Assembly (NCBI GenBank): GCA_963755495.1
Contig: CAVWJS010000006.1
Location: forward strand, 1,302,001-1,366,000
DNA from: Bog-473 sp963755495
GTDB taxonomy: Bacteria > Actinomycetota > Acidimicrobiia > Acidimicrobiales > RAAP-2
Direction: 5' to 3'
DNA: 64,000 nucleotides
Made by a program: the position numbers and the translations under genes. Shown piece after piece: positions 1 to 7,931 of the stretch. Under the pieces are notes generated by a model that was given only the letters and a program-made list of their open reading frames with translations, was not told the origin of the DNA and made no database searches. Numbering within the stretch: the first letter of the stretch is position 1; each line of letters opens with the position of its first letter.

Positions 1-244
1 CGTTATGGGCATGACGGGGAACCCGGCGGTGCGGTTCATGCACTGCCTGCCGGCGATGCACAACCAGGATACCGAAATCGGGAAGATGATCTATGAGAAA
101 TTCAACCTCTCGGCACTTGAGGTCACCGACGAGGTTTTTGAATCACCAGCGTCGGTTGTCTTCGATCAAGCCGAAAACCGGCTCCACACGATCAAGGCAG
201 TCATGGTGGCAACGCTAGGCCAATCCGACAAGGAGCCGAAATGA
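1..244 (+). CDS. arcB: Ornithine carbamoyltransferase, C-terminal part (5' truncated by window edge)
   Basis: Only the last ~80 residues are present; the reading frame enters from outside the window (codon phase from base 2). The segment FMHCLPAMHN holds the HCLP motif that binds ornithine/carbamoyl phosphate in this family, followed by the typical C-terminal helix EVTDEVFES...SVVFDQAENRLHTIKAVM. The enzyme interconverts ornithine plus carbamoyl phosphate and citrulline. The stop overlaps the start of carbamate kinase by ATGA, so here it probably works catabolically, making carbamoyl phosphate for ATP synthesis (arginine deiminase route). An anabolic argF role cannot be excluded because arginine deiminase would lie upstream of the window. 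Confidence 0.93.
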   Translation, partial: VMGMTGNPAVRFMHCLPAMHNQDTEIGKMIYEKFNLSALEVTDEVFESPASVVFDQAENRLHTIKAVMVATLGQSDKEPK

Positions 245-1185
245 GAGTCGTTGTCGCCCTGGGAGGGAATGCACTTCTAGAGCGAGGCGAAGCTCCCATC
301 GCGGAAGTCCAACAGAAGCACGTGATTGCGGCGGTCGAAGCGCTCGCCCCGCTCGCCCGTGACCATGACCTCGTCATCACGCACGGCAATGGTCCTCAGG
401 TGGGCTTGTTGGCCTTGGAAAGCGCTCGTGACCCGGAACTTCCTCATTCGTATCCCTTCGATGCTCTCGTTGCTGAGACACAAGGCATGATCGGCTACTT
501 CCTCCTTCAAGCCCTCGAGAATGCCCTACCCGGGCAACAGGTGGTCGGTCTTATTACCCAGACCCTGGTGGCTTCCGACGACCCCGCCTTTGAAGATCCG
601 ACGAAATTCATCGGACCGGTCTACGACGAAGAAGATGCCAAGAGATTGGCCGGACGGTGGGGGTGGCAGGTTCGCCCCGATGGCCAGGGTTGGAGGCGAG
701 TGGTGGCCTCCCCTGAGCCAAAAGGGATTATCGAGCTCGCCACCATTAAGGTCCTCCTGGCCGATGGCGCTGTCGTGATCTGCGCCGGAGGTGGGGGTGT
801 CCCGGTTCGGAGAACTGCCGACGGCCTCCTCCACGGCGTCGAGGCGGTCGTGGACAAGGATTCGTCCACCGCATTGTTGGCTGAGAACCTGGCCGCGGAC
901 GCGCTCCTCCTTCTGACCGACGTACCGGCGGTCGAGCTGGACTATGGGACGCTGAATGCTCGCTCGATCGATCGCATCCGTGCCTCTGAGCTTGAGCGGT
1001 TGCAGTTCCCCTCGGGCTCAATGGGGCCCAAGGTGACCGCTGCATGTCATTTCGTGCGCAGTACACACAACTTCGCCGCCATAGGCCGGCTCGAGGACGC
1101 CGCCCAGCTGCTCGCCGGAACGGCTGGCACAACAATCTACGAAGAACCCCTCGGAGGGGAAACGAGAACAGGAGAATCATCATGA
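241..1185 (+). CDS. arcC: Carbamate kinase
   Basis: A 314-aa protein of normal length for carbamate kinase, which transfers phosphate from carbamoyl phosphate to ADP. The N-terminal VVALGGNALL and the following ITHGNGPQVG segment are the family's nucleotide/substrate signatures; VDKDSSTALLAENL and LLLTDVPAV in the C-terminal half also fit. It begins inside the upstream carbamoyltransferase stop (ATGA, 241-244) and its own stop overlaps the next USP start the same way (1182-1185), so the three genes are translationally coupled. The pairing gives an oxygen-independent ATP source, in keeping with the fermentative content of the window. Confidence 0.95.
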   Translation: MRVVVALGGNALLERGEAPIAEVQQKHVIAAVEALAPLARDHDLVITHGNGPQVGLLALESARDPELPHSYPFDALVAETQGMIGYFLLQALENALPGQQVVGLITQTLVASDDPAFEDPTKFIGPVYDEEDAKRLAGRWGWQVRPDGQGWRRVVASPEPKGIIELATIKVLLADGAVVICAGGGGVPVRRTADGLLHGVEAVVDKDSSTALLAENLAADALLLLTDVPAVELDYGTLNARSIDRIRASELERLQFPSGSMGPKVTAACHFVRSTHNFAAIGRLEDAAQLLAGTAGTTIYEEPLGGETRTGESS

Positions 1186-1646
1186 CACCGGAATCCTCAG
1201 AAATCGCGGAGTCCGAAGCGAGTTCGGCCAGAATCGTTATCGGGATAGACGGTTCTGCTGCATCCATCGACGCTCTCGATTGGGCAGGTCGGCAAGCCAG
1301 CCTTACACATTCAACGTTGGAGATCATCATGACCTGGGACTGGCCGACAACCTACGGCTGGGCTTTGGCCTTCCCGGCTGACTACAACCCCACGGAAGGT
1401 ATGCCCGAAATCCTCTCGAAGGCGGCAGATGGCCTGCGCGCCAAGTACCCCGACATCGAGATTACGTCCCGGGTCGTGCAAGGGCCCCCAGCGCCGCTCC
1501 TGGTCGAGGCTTCGAAGGGTGCTGACCTCCTGGTCGTCGGCAGTCGGGGACACGGCGAATTCGTCGGCATGTTGATCGGCTCGGTCAGTGAGTACTGCGC
1601 CACCAGCGCGCACTGCCCCGTCCTGGTTCACCGGCCCGTCGCGTGA
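1182..1646 (+). CDS. Universal stress protein (UspA family)
   Basis: A 154-aa single-domain USP. After an ~16-residue polar tail, the beta-1 strand RIVIGIDGS starts the Rossmann-like fold; near the C-terminus VVGSRGHGEFVGMLIGS gives the G-2x-G-9x-G-S ATP-binding motif, so this is an ATP-binding type USP. The ATG at 1182 follows GGAGA and overlaps the carbamate kinase stop. The next USP starts with GTG inside its stop codon. Such proteins are among the most frequent members of the mycobacterial DosR regulon. Its exact partner is unknown; coupling to carbamate kinase suggests a link to energy metabolism under stress (inference). Confidence 0.93.
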   Translation: MTPESSEIAESEASSARIVIGIDGSAASIDALDWAGRQASLTHSTLEIIMTWDWPTTYGWALAFPADYNPTEGMPEILSKAADGLRAKYPDIEITSRVVQGPPAPLLVEASKGADLLVVGSRGHGEFVGMLIGSVSEYCATSAHCPVLVHRPVA

Positions 1647-2092
1647 GTACCGACGAGGCGGAGCTTGAGCCATCACATTCGCAACACCGCATAGTGGTGG
1701 GGATAGACGGCTCCGGCGAAAGTGCACGAGCGCTCGATTGGGCGATTACGCAAGCGCAACAAAGTGGCGCCGTCCTCGATATTGTCACAGCGTGGATGTT
1801 CCCCATGGCTATTGGTTATGCCTTCACAACCACGGTCGAGGAGGTTCGGAAGGCGGCGCAGGATCTACTAGAGGAGGCCATCAGTCACGTCGTCGATGTG
1901 GCACCTGATGTGGTCGTCCGTGGTGAGCCGAAGGAACAACCGCCGGGACCCGCCCTCGTCTCGGCGAGCAAAGGGGCGGACCTGTTAGTCGTGGGCTCGC
2001 GGGGCATGGGTGGCTTCGAGGAGCTGCTCGTCGGCTCGGTCGGTCACTACTGCATGCGGCGTGCATCTTGCTCGGTGGTGATTGTCCGCTGA
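1643..2092 (+). CDS. Universal stress protein (UspA family)
   Basis: A 149-aa USP starting with GTG at 1643, which overlaps the previous gene's TGA (GTGA). The fold markers are HRIVVGIDGSGES near residue 15 and VVGSRGMGGFEELLVGS near residue 122, an intact ATP-binding loop. It is paralogous to its upstream neighbour but clearly diverged in the middle third, so this is an old tandem duplication. It is the last gene of the arcB-arcC-usp-usp unit and faces a USP on the opposite strand. Confidence 0.92.
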   Translation: MSTDEAELEPSHSQHRIVVGIDGSGESARALDWAITQAQQSGAVLDIVTAWMFPMAIGYAFTTTVEEVRKAAQDLLEEAISHVVDVAPDVVVRGEPKEQPPGPALVSASKGADLLVVGSRGMGGFEELLVGSVGHYCMRRASCSVVIVR

Positions 2093-2099
2093 GCACGCA

Positions 2100-2157
2100 G
2101 CCGCCCGTTCATCTGGGTGGCACTATCTTTCGTTCCCGTTGTATTTAGACGGGCGGC
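2100..2157. terminator. Inverted repeat between convergent USP genes
   Basis: GCCGCCCGT at 2100-2108 is exactly complementary to ACGGGCGGC at 2149-2157, with a ~40-nt loop. It lies between two convergent genes and overlaps the 3' end of the minus-strand one. It could end transcription from either side, but the loop is long and no clear T-run follows, so this is only a candidate. Confidence 0.3.
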
Positions 2158-2585
2158 GCGAGATCCTCGTCCCTATGTGCCGACGGCACTATCGTCACCG
2201 GAATCGTCGAGCGTTCCGCCAGCGCAAGGCTCGTGCTCCCAAGGAGTGATTCATGCACGCCGGAGCCGCGAGAGCCCACCACCAAGAGATCGGCTGATTC
2301 GGGCGGCACAGTCATGCGAAGTAGCGCTGAACATGGATCGCCGTCAACCGCTGACCATTCGATCCGGTCCGGATCTCCACCCACTTCGACGGCAATGTCT
2401 AACGCCGTCTCGCGATGCACTGCGGCATGAGCGGCTAGGAGCCCGGCGTGCTCCAACAGACCAACGGCGTGCACAATCCGGAGTCGTCCTCCGATTGCCC
2501 TCGACAACTGCGCGGCCCAGCGCAGCGCCGCTGTGGAGTCTTCTGAGCCGTCATAACCGACGACGATGGTTGGGATGGTGTTCAT
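2145..2585 (-). CDS. Universal stress protein (UspA family)
   Basis: A 146-aa USP with TIVVGYDGSEDS at the N-terminus and VVGSRGSGVHESLLGSTS in the ATP-loop position. It begins three bases after the stop of the HDAC-like gene, making it the last gene of a minus-strand run alcohol dehydrogenase - GNAT - HDAC - USP. The middle region, rich in Ala and His, differs strongly from the two USPs on the plus strand, so it belongs to another USP subgroup. It is probably controlled from the box at 5367-5380 in front of the alcohol dehydrogenase. Confidence 0.9.
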   Translation of the reverse strand: MNTIPTIVVGYDGSEDSTAALRWAAQLSRAIGGRLRIVHAVGLLEHAGLLAAHAAVHRETALDIAVEVGGDPDRIEWSAVDGDPCSALLRMTVPPESADLLVVGSRGSGVHESLLGSTSLALAERSTIPVTIVPSAHRDEDLAPPV

Positions 2586-2588
2586 TTG

Positions 2589-3633
2589 CTATCTTTCGCT
2601 CGCGCTCGTTGTCGCAGGAAGCTCCATGGCTCGATGGCGCGCGTCGGCGGCGTCACGAACCTCTTTCATGCCCGGACCTCCATAGGTGGGTGCGGCGGGG
2701 TGAGTCTGTAGACCGAGTAGCGCCCCGAGCGTGTCCGTGACAGACACCTGGAGGGCCATCTGGTTGTAGCCGCCCTCGAGAAAGAGGGCCAGACGCCCCG
2801 GGCGCGGAGCGAATTCGTTCACCATCCGGGCTAGTTCAGCAAAGTCTCCGCTCGACAAAGCGAAGTCCCCCAGAGGATCAGCCTTGTGCGCGTCGAATCC
2901 GCACGACACCAGTACCCAGTCAGGAGAGAACTCTTCGATGGTTGACCGCGCCACGTGGTCGATAGCGGCTCGCACGACATCGCCCGTCGCCCCCGCAGGA
3001 AGTGGAATATTGACCGTGAGACCTCGCGCTTTCGGATCCTCCGATCTCGCGTGCTCTGCCCGTTCCCGGAAAGAAGGGGAATTGGTGCGTTGAGACGTAG
3101 AGGACGTCAGGATCGTCCCAGAAGATTGATTGGGTTCCATTGCCGTGGTGGACGTCCCAATCCACAATCAGAACCTTTTGGCCCCGTGCCGTTAAAGAAG
3201 CTGCGGCAACCGCGACGTTATTGAGAAGGCAAAATCCCATTGCCCGGTCATGCTCGGCATGATGTCCGGGCGGTCGGACCGGCACAAAGGCCACGCCCTC
3301 CCCATGCTCCTCGAGGGCGGCAATTGCCGCCAATCCGGCCCCGGCTGCGCGGCGGGCAGCATTCCATGAGTCCGGGCGAGCATAGGTATCAGGATCGATA
3401 TCTCCCCCACCGTTGAGACAGAATGCCTCGAGCTCGGTGAGGTAGGCCATCGAGTGCACGCGAATGAGGTCACTCAGCTCAGCCTTTGGTGTGGGCGGGG
3501 AGATGACTTCGACCTCGAACCCCAGCGACCGAATGCCATCCATCGCGGCAAAGATCCGTGCGCCGTGTTCGGGATGGAACTTCCCACCGTCATGCTCGAC
3601 GGTCCCGGTGGGGCCACCGAGAATGAGCTTCAT
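2589..3633 (-). pseudogene. Histone-deacetylase-family deacetylase, apparent frameshift
   Basis: The first ~195 codons give a class II HDAC-like/acetylpolyamine amidohydrolase N-terminal half: FHPEHGARI, RPPGHHAEHDRAMGFCLLNN (paired active-site His) and VDWDVHHGNGTQ (zinc-binding Asp/His), then HQFPFFPGTG. The rest (ARGLTVNIPLPAGATGDV..., SCGFDAHKADPLGDF, LEGGYN) is in the next frame down to 2589. One surplus base in the AAA run (TTT on the plus strand, 3030-3032) explains the break: removing it reads E-I-G-G-S-E-A-R-G-L-T-V-N. Combined length (~347 aa) is normal. Either a recent pseudogene or a sequencing error. The start overlaps the stop of the GNAT acetyltransferase (ATGA), pairing an acetylase with a deacetylase in one operon. 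Confidence 0.82.
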
Positions 3634-4286
3634 CTCTCCCCCACGTCATGAAACGTGACCCGTGTGCTCCTTTGGCATTGACGCGAGGCTTGCCGCGCCG
3701 CCAGCGACTCTCGGTAGGTGTCCGTTGGTTCTATAGGAAAGCTGAGAGTAACGGTACCGTATTCCACACTCGACGTGACTTGGAACCCGGTGTGATGGAA
3801 CACATCAAGCATCGCTCGATTCTCACAAAGGGTCTCGGCGCGAAAGGAGGTGATCCCTCTCTCCCAGGCTGCGTGCGCTAGTTCGTCGAGCAGCAGTGCG
3901 CCAATCCCGTGATGCTGAAATTCATCAGAAACCACGAACGCCACCTCGGCCTCGGTCTCTCCGGGCGCACCGTCATAACGACCAACGGCTATCAAGCGAT
4001 CGTCCAACTCTGCCACCAAAGCGAGCCGGTTCACATAGTCGACACAGACGAAGTGCTCCACTTCTTTGCGGGACAGTTCCGGATGAAATGTGAAGAAGCG
4101 CAAGAAGACTGACTGTGGCAGCAGACGATGATGAAATTCCTCCAGTCGAGGACCATCGTCGGGACGAATGGGTCGGACGTGGTAGCGAAGATCGCCATCA
4201 CTCACGACATCCTGCTCTAGCTCGCTGGGGTAGTTCGCCACTGCCATCGCTCTACCCTGGGAGACCTTCAGGTCACCATGAGGCAT
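3630..4286 (-). CDS. GNAT-family N-acetyltransferase
   Basis: A ~218-aa protein with one GNAT domain: DLRYHVRPIRPDDGPRL opens the fold and VSDEFQHHGIGALLLDELAHAAWERGI is the acetyl-CoA-binding motif A (Q/R-x-x-G-x-G/A). The domain resembles the catalytic part of bacterial protein lysine acetyltransferases (Pat-like), without the cNMP-binding domain. I place the start at 4286, just after the alcohol dehydrogenase stop, with GAGG 5 nt upstream; an ATG at 4247 with AGGG upstream is an alternative and both keep the domain. The gene sits between alcohol dehydrogenase and a deacetylase, so reversible acetylation of a metabolic enzyme is a reasonable guess, not shown. Confidence 0.82.
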   Translation of the reverse strand: MPHGDLKVSQGRAMAVANYPSELEQDVVSDGDLRYHVRPIRPDDGPRLEEFHHRLLPQSVFLRFFTFHPELSRKEVEHFVCVDYVNRLALVAELDDRLIAVGRYDGAPGETEAEVAFVVSDEFQHHGIGALLLDELAHAAWERGITSFRAETLCENRAMLDVFHHTGFQVTSSVEYGTVTLSFPIEPTDTYRESLAARQASRQCQRSTRVTFHDVGER

Positions 4287-4293
4287 CGCGGCC

Positions 4294-5307
4294 TCAACGG
4301 AGGTCGAACACGAGCCGGGCATCAACCTCCCCCTTCTGGATCTGCTCAAATGACTCGTTGACTTGTTCCAGTTTGCGACTCTCTGTCACCACCTCGGTAC
4401 GTCCATCGGCGTGAAGTTCGAAGGTTTCAGCCAGGTCGACCCGTGTTCCGACAATGGAGCCCGTCACGGTCAATCCCTGAAGTACGGTTTCAAAGATCGG
4501 CACCTGCACGAAATTGTCGGCCGGCAAGGCGACGAAGACCAAACGTCCACCACGCCGAAGGCTTCGATATGCCTGCTCACACGCAGTGGGGCTGACCGCG
4601 AAAACGAGCGCCACGTCGGCACCACCGAGATCCTGAATCGTCGCCGCGGGATCGTCGACAGCGCTGTTGATGACGTACTCCGCACCAAGGCGATGAGCAA
4701 GGTCCAATTTGGAGTCCACAATGTCTACGGCCGCTACTGTTGCCCCCGCGATACGGGCGTACTGCACGGCCAGATGACCGAGTCCTCCGATGCCGAACAC
4801 GGCGACGAGGTCCGACGACCGAGCGCCCGAAACCTTGACGGCCTTGTAGCTCGTCACTCCGGCACAGGTCAGGGGTGCCGCATCTATTGGATCAATCCCA
4901 TCGGGCACTCGGCCCACAAAGTTGGCACTCGCGAGAACGAACTCCGCATACCCGCCGTTGACCGAATAGCCGGTATTACGTTGGTTCATGCAGAGCGTCT
5001 CGCGCCCCGATGCGCAGTACTCGCAGTAACCACAGGCCCATCCCAGCCACGGAACTGCGACTCGATCACCCTCCGTTACGTGAACGACTTCCTGCCCGCA
5101 GCGAGTGACAATGCCCACGGCCTCGTGACCTGGGACAAATGGCGGGACCGGCTTCACCGGCCAGTCACCATGCGCCGCATGAATATCGGTGTGGCACAGG
5201 CCCGATGTCTCGACTTGCACCACCACTTCTCCATGACCCGGCTCTGGGATGGGTAAATCTTCGATGCGCAACGGTTGGTTGAATTCACGTACAACGGCTG
5301 CCTTCAT
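4294..5307 (-). CDS. Zinc-dependent alcohol dehydrogenase (AdhP/AdhA type)
   Basis: A 337-aa medium-chain dehydrogenase/reductase. Catalytic-zinc ligands are visible as GLCHTDIH (Cys near 37) and PGHEAVG (His-Glu near 60); the structural zinc cluster is GYCEYCASGRETLC (residues ~96-109); GIGGLGHLAVQYA near 170 is the Rossmann NAD(P) loop. It should interconvert acetaldehyde and ethanol or similar alcohols, regenerating NAD+. A palindromic DosR-type box lies 60 bp upstream of the ATG. Acetyltransferase, deacetylase and USP genes follow at tight spacing on the same strand. Confidence 0.93.
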   Translation of the reverse strand: MKAAVVREFNQPLRIEDLPIPEPGHGEVVVQVETSGLCHTDIHAAHGDWPVKPVPPFVPGHEAVGIVTRCGQEVVHVTEGDRVAVPWLGWACGYCEYCASGRETLCMNQRNTGYSVNGGYAEFVLASANFVGRVPDGIDPIDAAPLTCAGVTSYKAVKVSGARSSDLVAVFGIGGLGHLAVQYARIAGATVAAVDIVDSKLDLAHRLGAEYVINSAVDDPAATIQDLGGADVALVFAVSPTACEQAYRSLRRGGRLVFVALPADNFVQVPIFETVLQGLTVTGSIVGTRVDLAETFELHADGRTEVVTESRKLEQVNESFEQIQKGEVDARLVFDLR

Positions 5308-5363
5308 AGCGAACCTTTCTTAGAACCTTCTCAGTCCAAGATCGCGCCGCCACGGAGGATTCC

Positions 5364-5645
5364 CTAGGGCCGAAGGTCCCCCGTCGGCGAGGTTTCTTCC
5401 CTGGTGTGCTCAGCCGCCGGCACCCAGACAATCTCGACATGGTGTCGCTCGTCCGCCAGCGCTTCACCGAGGGCATGACGGAGTCGGTCCCCAAGCTCTC
5501 GTCCCGCATCGGGGGACGAGATTGTGGTTTGGAGTCGAATGTTGAGAACATTCCCCCACCCTCGACCAATCTCGAATTTCGTAACGTAGTTGTGGTTGTC
5601 ATCGGGCAATACACCCGCGATCGCAGAGAGCACGCTCTTCGTCAT
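5364..5645 (-). CDS. Small uncharacterised protein (93 aa)
   Basis: I do not recognise the family. The likely start is the ATG at 5645 (MTKSVLSAIAG...), because upstream residues in this frame overlap the DUF779 gene and look like shadow sequence. The protein shows alternating strand/helix character (FEIGRGWGNVLNIRLQT, then a charged helix GDRLRHALGEALADERH) and no membrane segment or cysteines. It lies 77 bp after the DUF779 gene in the aldehyde dehydrogenase unit and ends at the box that serves the alcohol dehydrogenase, so an accessory role in alcohol/aldehyde oxidation is possible from context only. Confidence 0.6.
   Translation of the reverse strand: MTKSVLSAIAGVLPDDNHNYVTKFEIGRGWGNVLNIRLQTTISSPDAGRELGDRLRHALGEALADERHHVEIVWVPAAEHTREETSPTGDLRP
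5367..5380. promoter_or_regulatory. DosR/DevR-type box (GGGCCGAAGGTCCC)
   Basis: Palindromic 14-mer 60 bp upstream of the alcohol dehydrogenase ATG; its left edge touches the stop codon of the small gene upstream. It fits the window consensus GGG[A/C]C-N4-G[G/T]CCC. Confidence 0.78.
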
Positions 5646-5721
5646 GCCGGCACATTCCGCCCAGTCAGAAGTGCACACGTCAGCTGTCGACCGCTTTCCT
5701 CCGACACACTCTCTTGGCCCC

Positions 5722-6087
5722 TCATGGTATTCCCGGCGTCGGGTCGTGGGACCCGAACACCTTTGACCGGATAATGAAGTGGGCATCCGGACCGGCCGGA
5801 AGTGAGAATCCCTCAGGTGCACCATCGCCAACGTCGAGAATCAGCTGCGTGTGCTTCCATACCTCATATTGGCGTGCGTCAATGTAAAATGGGCATCCCC
5901 CGACGTGGCCTAGCAATACGTCGTGGACACCGATGACCAACTCCCCGTCTTCGAAACAGATGGGTAGACTGCCATCGCAACAGCCGCCCGATTGAAAGAA
6001 CATCACCGGGCCGCGTTGCTCCACGAGGTCAGCAATCGCACCGAGGGCGGTCGGGGTCGCTACGACTCTCTGTACGGACTGGTTCAT
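5722..6087 (-). CDS. DUF779 domain protein, aldehyde dehydrogenase partner
   Basis: A ~121-aa protein matching DUF779: GPVMFFQSGGCCDGSLPICF near the N-terminus (conserved CC pair), then GGCPFYIDARQYEVWKHTQLILDV and GFSLPAGPDAHFIIRSKVF. DUF779 genes are regularly adjacent to acetaldehyde dehydrogenase genes in bacteria, exactly as here; its biochemical role is not established. I chose the ATG at 6087; a TTG at 6117 would overlap the aldehyde dehydrogenase and adds no conserved residues. The Cys pair suggests metal or redox chemistry (inference). Confidence 0.85.
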   Translation of the reverse strand: MNQSVQRVVATPTALGAIADLVEQRGPVMFFQSGGCCDGSLPICFEDGELVIGVHDVLLGHVGGCPFYIDARQYEVWKHTQLILDVGDGAPEGFSLPAGPDAHFIIRSKVFGSHDPTPGIP

Positions 6088-6103
6088 CAAATCCGCTCGC
6101 GCT

Positions 6104-7693
6104 CTAGAAGAAGCCAAGAGGTTTTGTGCTGTAACTCACCAAGAGGTTCTTGGTCTGGGAGTAATGCTCGAGCATCATTTGGTGGTTTTCCCTGCCGACT
6201 CCGGAGATCTTGTATCCCCCGAAGGCCGCACCGGCTGGGTAGAGGTGATAGCAGTTCGTCCACACCCGTCCGGCCTTGATGGCCCGACCCATGCGATAGG
6301 CGAGGTTGCCGTTGCGTGTCCACACGCCCGCTCCGAGGCCATAGAGGGTGTCGTTGGCAATTTCGATGGCGTCCGCTTCGTCTTTGAAGGTGGTGACAGC
6401 CAACACGGGCCCGAAAATCTCTTCTTGGAAGACTCGCATCTTGTTGTGTCCCTTGAGGACCGTCGGCTCGAAATAGTAACCGCCGTCACATTCTCCGCCG
6501 ATCTCAGCTCGGTGGCCCCCGATGAGGCACTCCGCCCCTTCCTGGCGACCGATGTCGATGTAGGAGGCGATCTTCTCAATCTGTTGGACTGATACTTGCG
6601 GCCCGATCATGGTGGAAGGATCGAGCGGGTTTCCTTGACGGATCAGCGCGATGCGGGCCAGGCAGCGCTCCATGAAACGGTCGTAGATCGATTCGTGGAT
6701 CAGCGCCCGAGAGGGGCAGGTGCACACCTCCCCCTTATTGAAGGCGTAGAGGACCAGCCCCTCGATCGCCTTGTCGAGGTACTCGTCGTCATGATCCATG
6801 ATGTCGGCGAAGAATATGTTGGGCGACTTGCCACCCAGCTCGACGGTCGAAGGAATCAGGTTCTGGGCCGCGTACTGCATGATGAGCCGCCCGGTGGTGG
6901 TCTCGCCCGTGAAACCAATCTTGGCGATGCGCGGACTCGAGGCTAAGGCCTTGCCGATTTCGCCACCAGGGCCGGTGATGATGTTCAGCACACCAGGAGG
7001 CACGATGTCCCCTATCACCTCGGCCAATTTCAAGATCGACCACGGTGTGGGCGAGGCCGGCTTGACCACGGTGCAGTTGCCCGCCGCGAGCGCCGGGGCG
7101 ATCTTCCACGCCGCCATAAGGAGCGGGAAGTTGAAGGGAATGATCTGGCCCACCACGCCTAGCGGCTCGTGGAAGTGATAGGCGACGGTGTCCTTGTCGA
7201 TCTCGGTCGAACGTCCTTCTAGCGACCGGGTGGCTCCAGCAAAGTAGCGGAAATGGTCGGCGGCCAGCGGGATATCGGCGGCCAGTGTCTCTCGCACCGG
7301 CTTGCCGTTCTCCCAGGATTCGGCCACAGCCAGCATCTCGAGGTTGGCCTCAATGGCGTCGGCAATCCGATTAAGGACGGCGGCGCGCTCAGTGAGTGAC
7401 GTCTCACCCCACGCGTCTTTAGCTGCATGGGCGGCATCCAGAGCGAGTTCCACGTCCTCGGCAGTGGATTTGGCGACCTCGCAAAAGGGCTTTCCATTGA
7501 TGGGACTGATATTGACCATGTAGTGCCCTTTGGCCGGGGCAACCCACTTGCCGCCAATGAAGTTGTCATAACGCGCCCTTACATCGACCACGCTGCCCGT
7601 ACGGCCGGGTGCCACATAGGGCGCCTTAGGAGGATGCGATTCAACTGGCACCTCCGTGGTGTCGGTGATTTTGGGATTTGTCGTCAACGTCAT
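6104..7693 (-). CDS. NAD-dependent (acet)aldehyde dehydrogenase
   Basis: A ~529-aa ALDH superfamily enzyme. VVGQIIPFNFPLLMAAWKIAPALAAG begins the NAD-binding domain, GFTGETTTGR is the cofactor loop, VELGGKSPN contains the general-base Glu and NKGEVCTCPSR the catalytic Cys (~residue 300). It oxidises acetaldehyde to acetate, as in the ExaC/AldA group that usually pairs with DUF779. The start at 7693 is preceded by GGAGG; an upstream ATG at 7726 lacks a good site. A DosR-type box lies 62 bp upstream. Confidence 0.94.
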   Translation of the reverse strand: MTLTTNPKITDTTEVPVESHPPKAPYVAPGRTGSVVDVRARYDNFIGGKWVAPAKGHYMVNISPINGKPFCEVAKSTAEDVELALDAAHAAKDAWGETSLTERAAVLNRIADAIEANLEMLAVAESWENGKPVRETLAADIPLAADHFRYFAGATRSLEGRSTEIDKDTVAYHFHEPLGVVGQIIPFNFPLLMAAWKIAPALAAGNCTVVKPASPTPWSILKLAEVIGDIVPPGVLNIITGPGGEIGKALASSPRIAKIGFTGETTTGRLIMQYAAQNLIPSTVELGGKSPNIFFADIMDHDDEYLDKAIEGLVLYAFNKGEVCTCPSRALIHESIYDRFMERCLARIALIRQGNPLDPSTMIGPQVSVQQIEKIASYIDIGRQEGAECLIGGHRAEIGGECDGGYYFEPTVLKGHNKMRVFQEEIFGPVLAVTTFKDEADAIEIANDTLYGLGAGVWTRNGNLAYRMGRAIKAGRVWTNCYHLYPAGAAFGGYKISGVGRENHQMMLEHYSQTKNLLVSYSTKPLGFF

Positions 7694-7754
7694 CGTGGCC
7701 TCCAATACGCACTCTGTTCGTTTCAACGCTAAGAGAGCAGTGCGGGACCGAGTA

Positions 7755-7768
7755 GGGCCGAAGGTCCC
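7755..7768. promoter_or_regulatory. DosR/DevR-type box (GGGCCGAAGGTCCC)
   Basis: Palindromic box 62 bp upstream of the aldehyde dehydrogenase ATG in the divergent aldehyde dehydrogenase/phosphoketolase promoter region. An extra GGGACC half-site is visible at 7744-7749. Confidence 0.78.
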
Positions 7769-7879
7769 ACGAGCACATTCAGAAGGAGCAACCAGTGCGT
7801 CTTCGTGCCGCTGTCTGCGGCGTCTCTCGTGGCGCCCTCCACCTCGGCAAGGCGGACCTCTCGGGTGTCCATTCGGCTA

Positions 7880-7893
7880 GGGACTGTTGGCCC
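7880..7893. promoter_or_regulatory. DosR/DevR-type box (GGGACTGTTGGCCC)
   Basis: Second box of the divergent promoter region, ending 39 bp before the phosphoketolase ATG. Outer five bases on each side fit the consensus; the centre is less symmetric. Confidence 0.65.
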
Positions 7894-7931
7894 TGTTCGA
7901 GCGGGGGGAGACGGGTTCATCATAGGAGGCG

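Noticed and set aside
4363..5256. 297-codon plus-strand frame
   Set aside because: Antisense to a well-conserved alcohol dehydrogenase.
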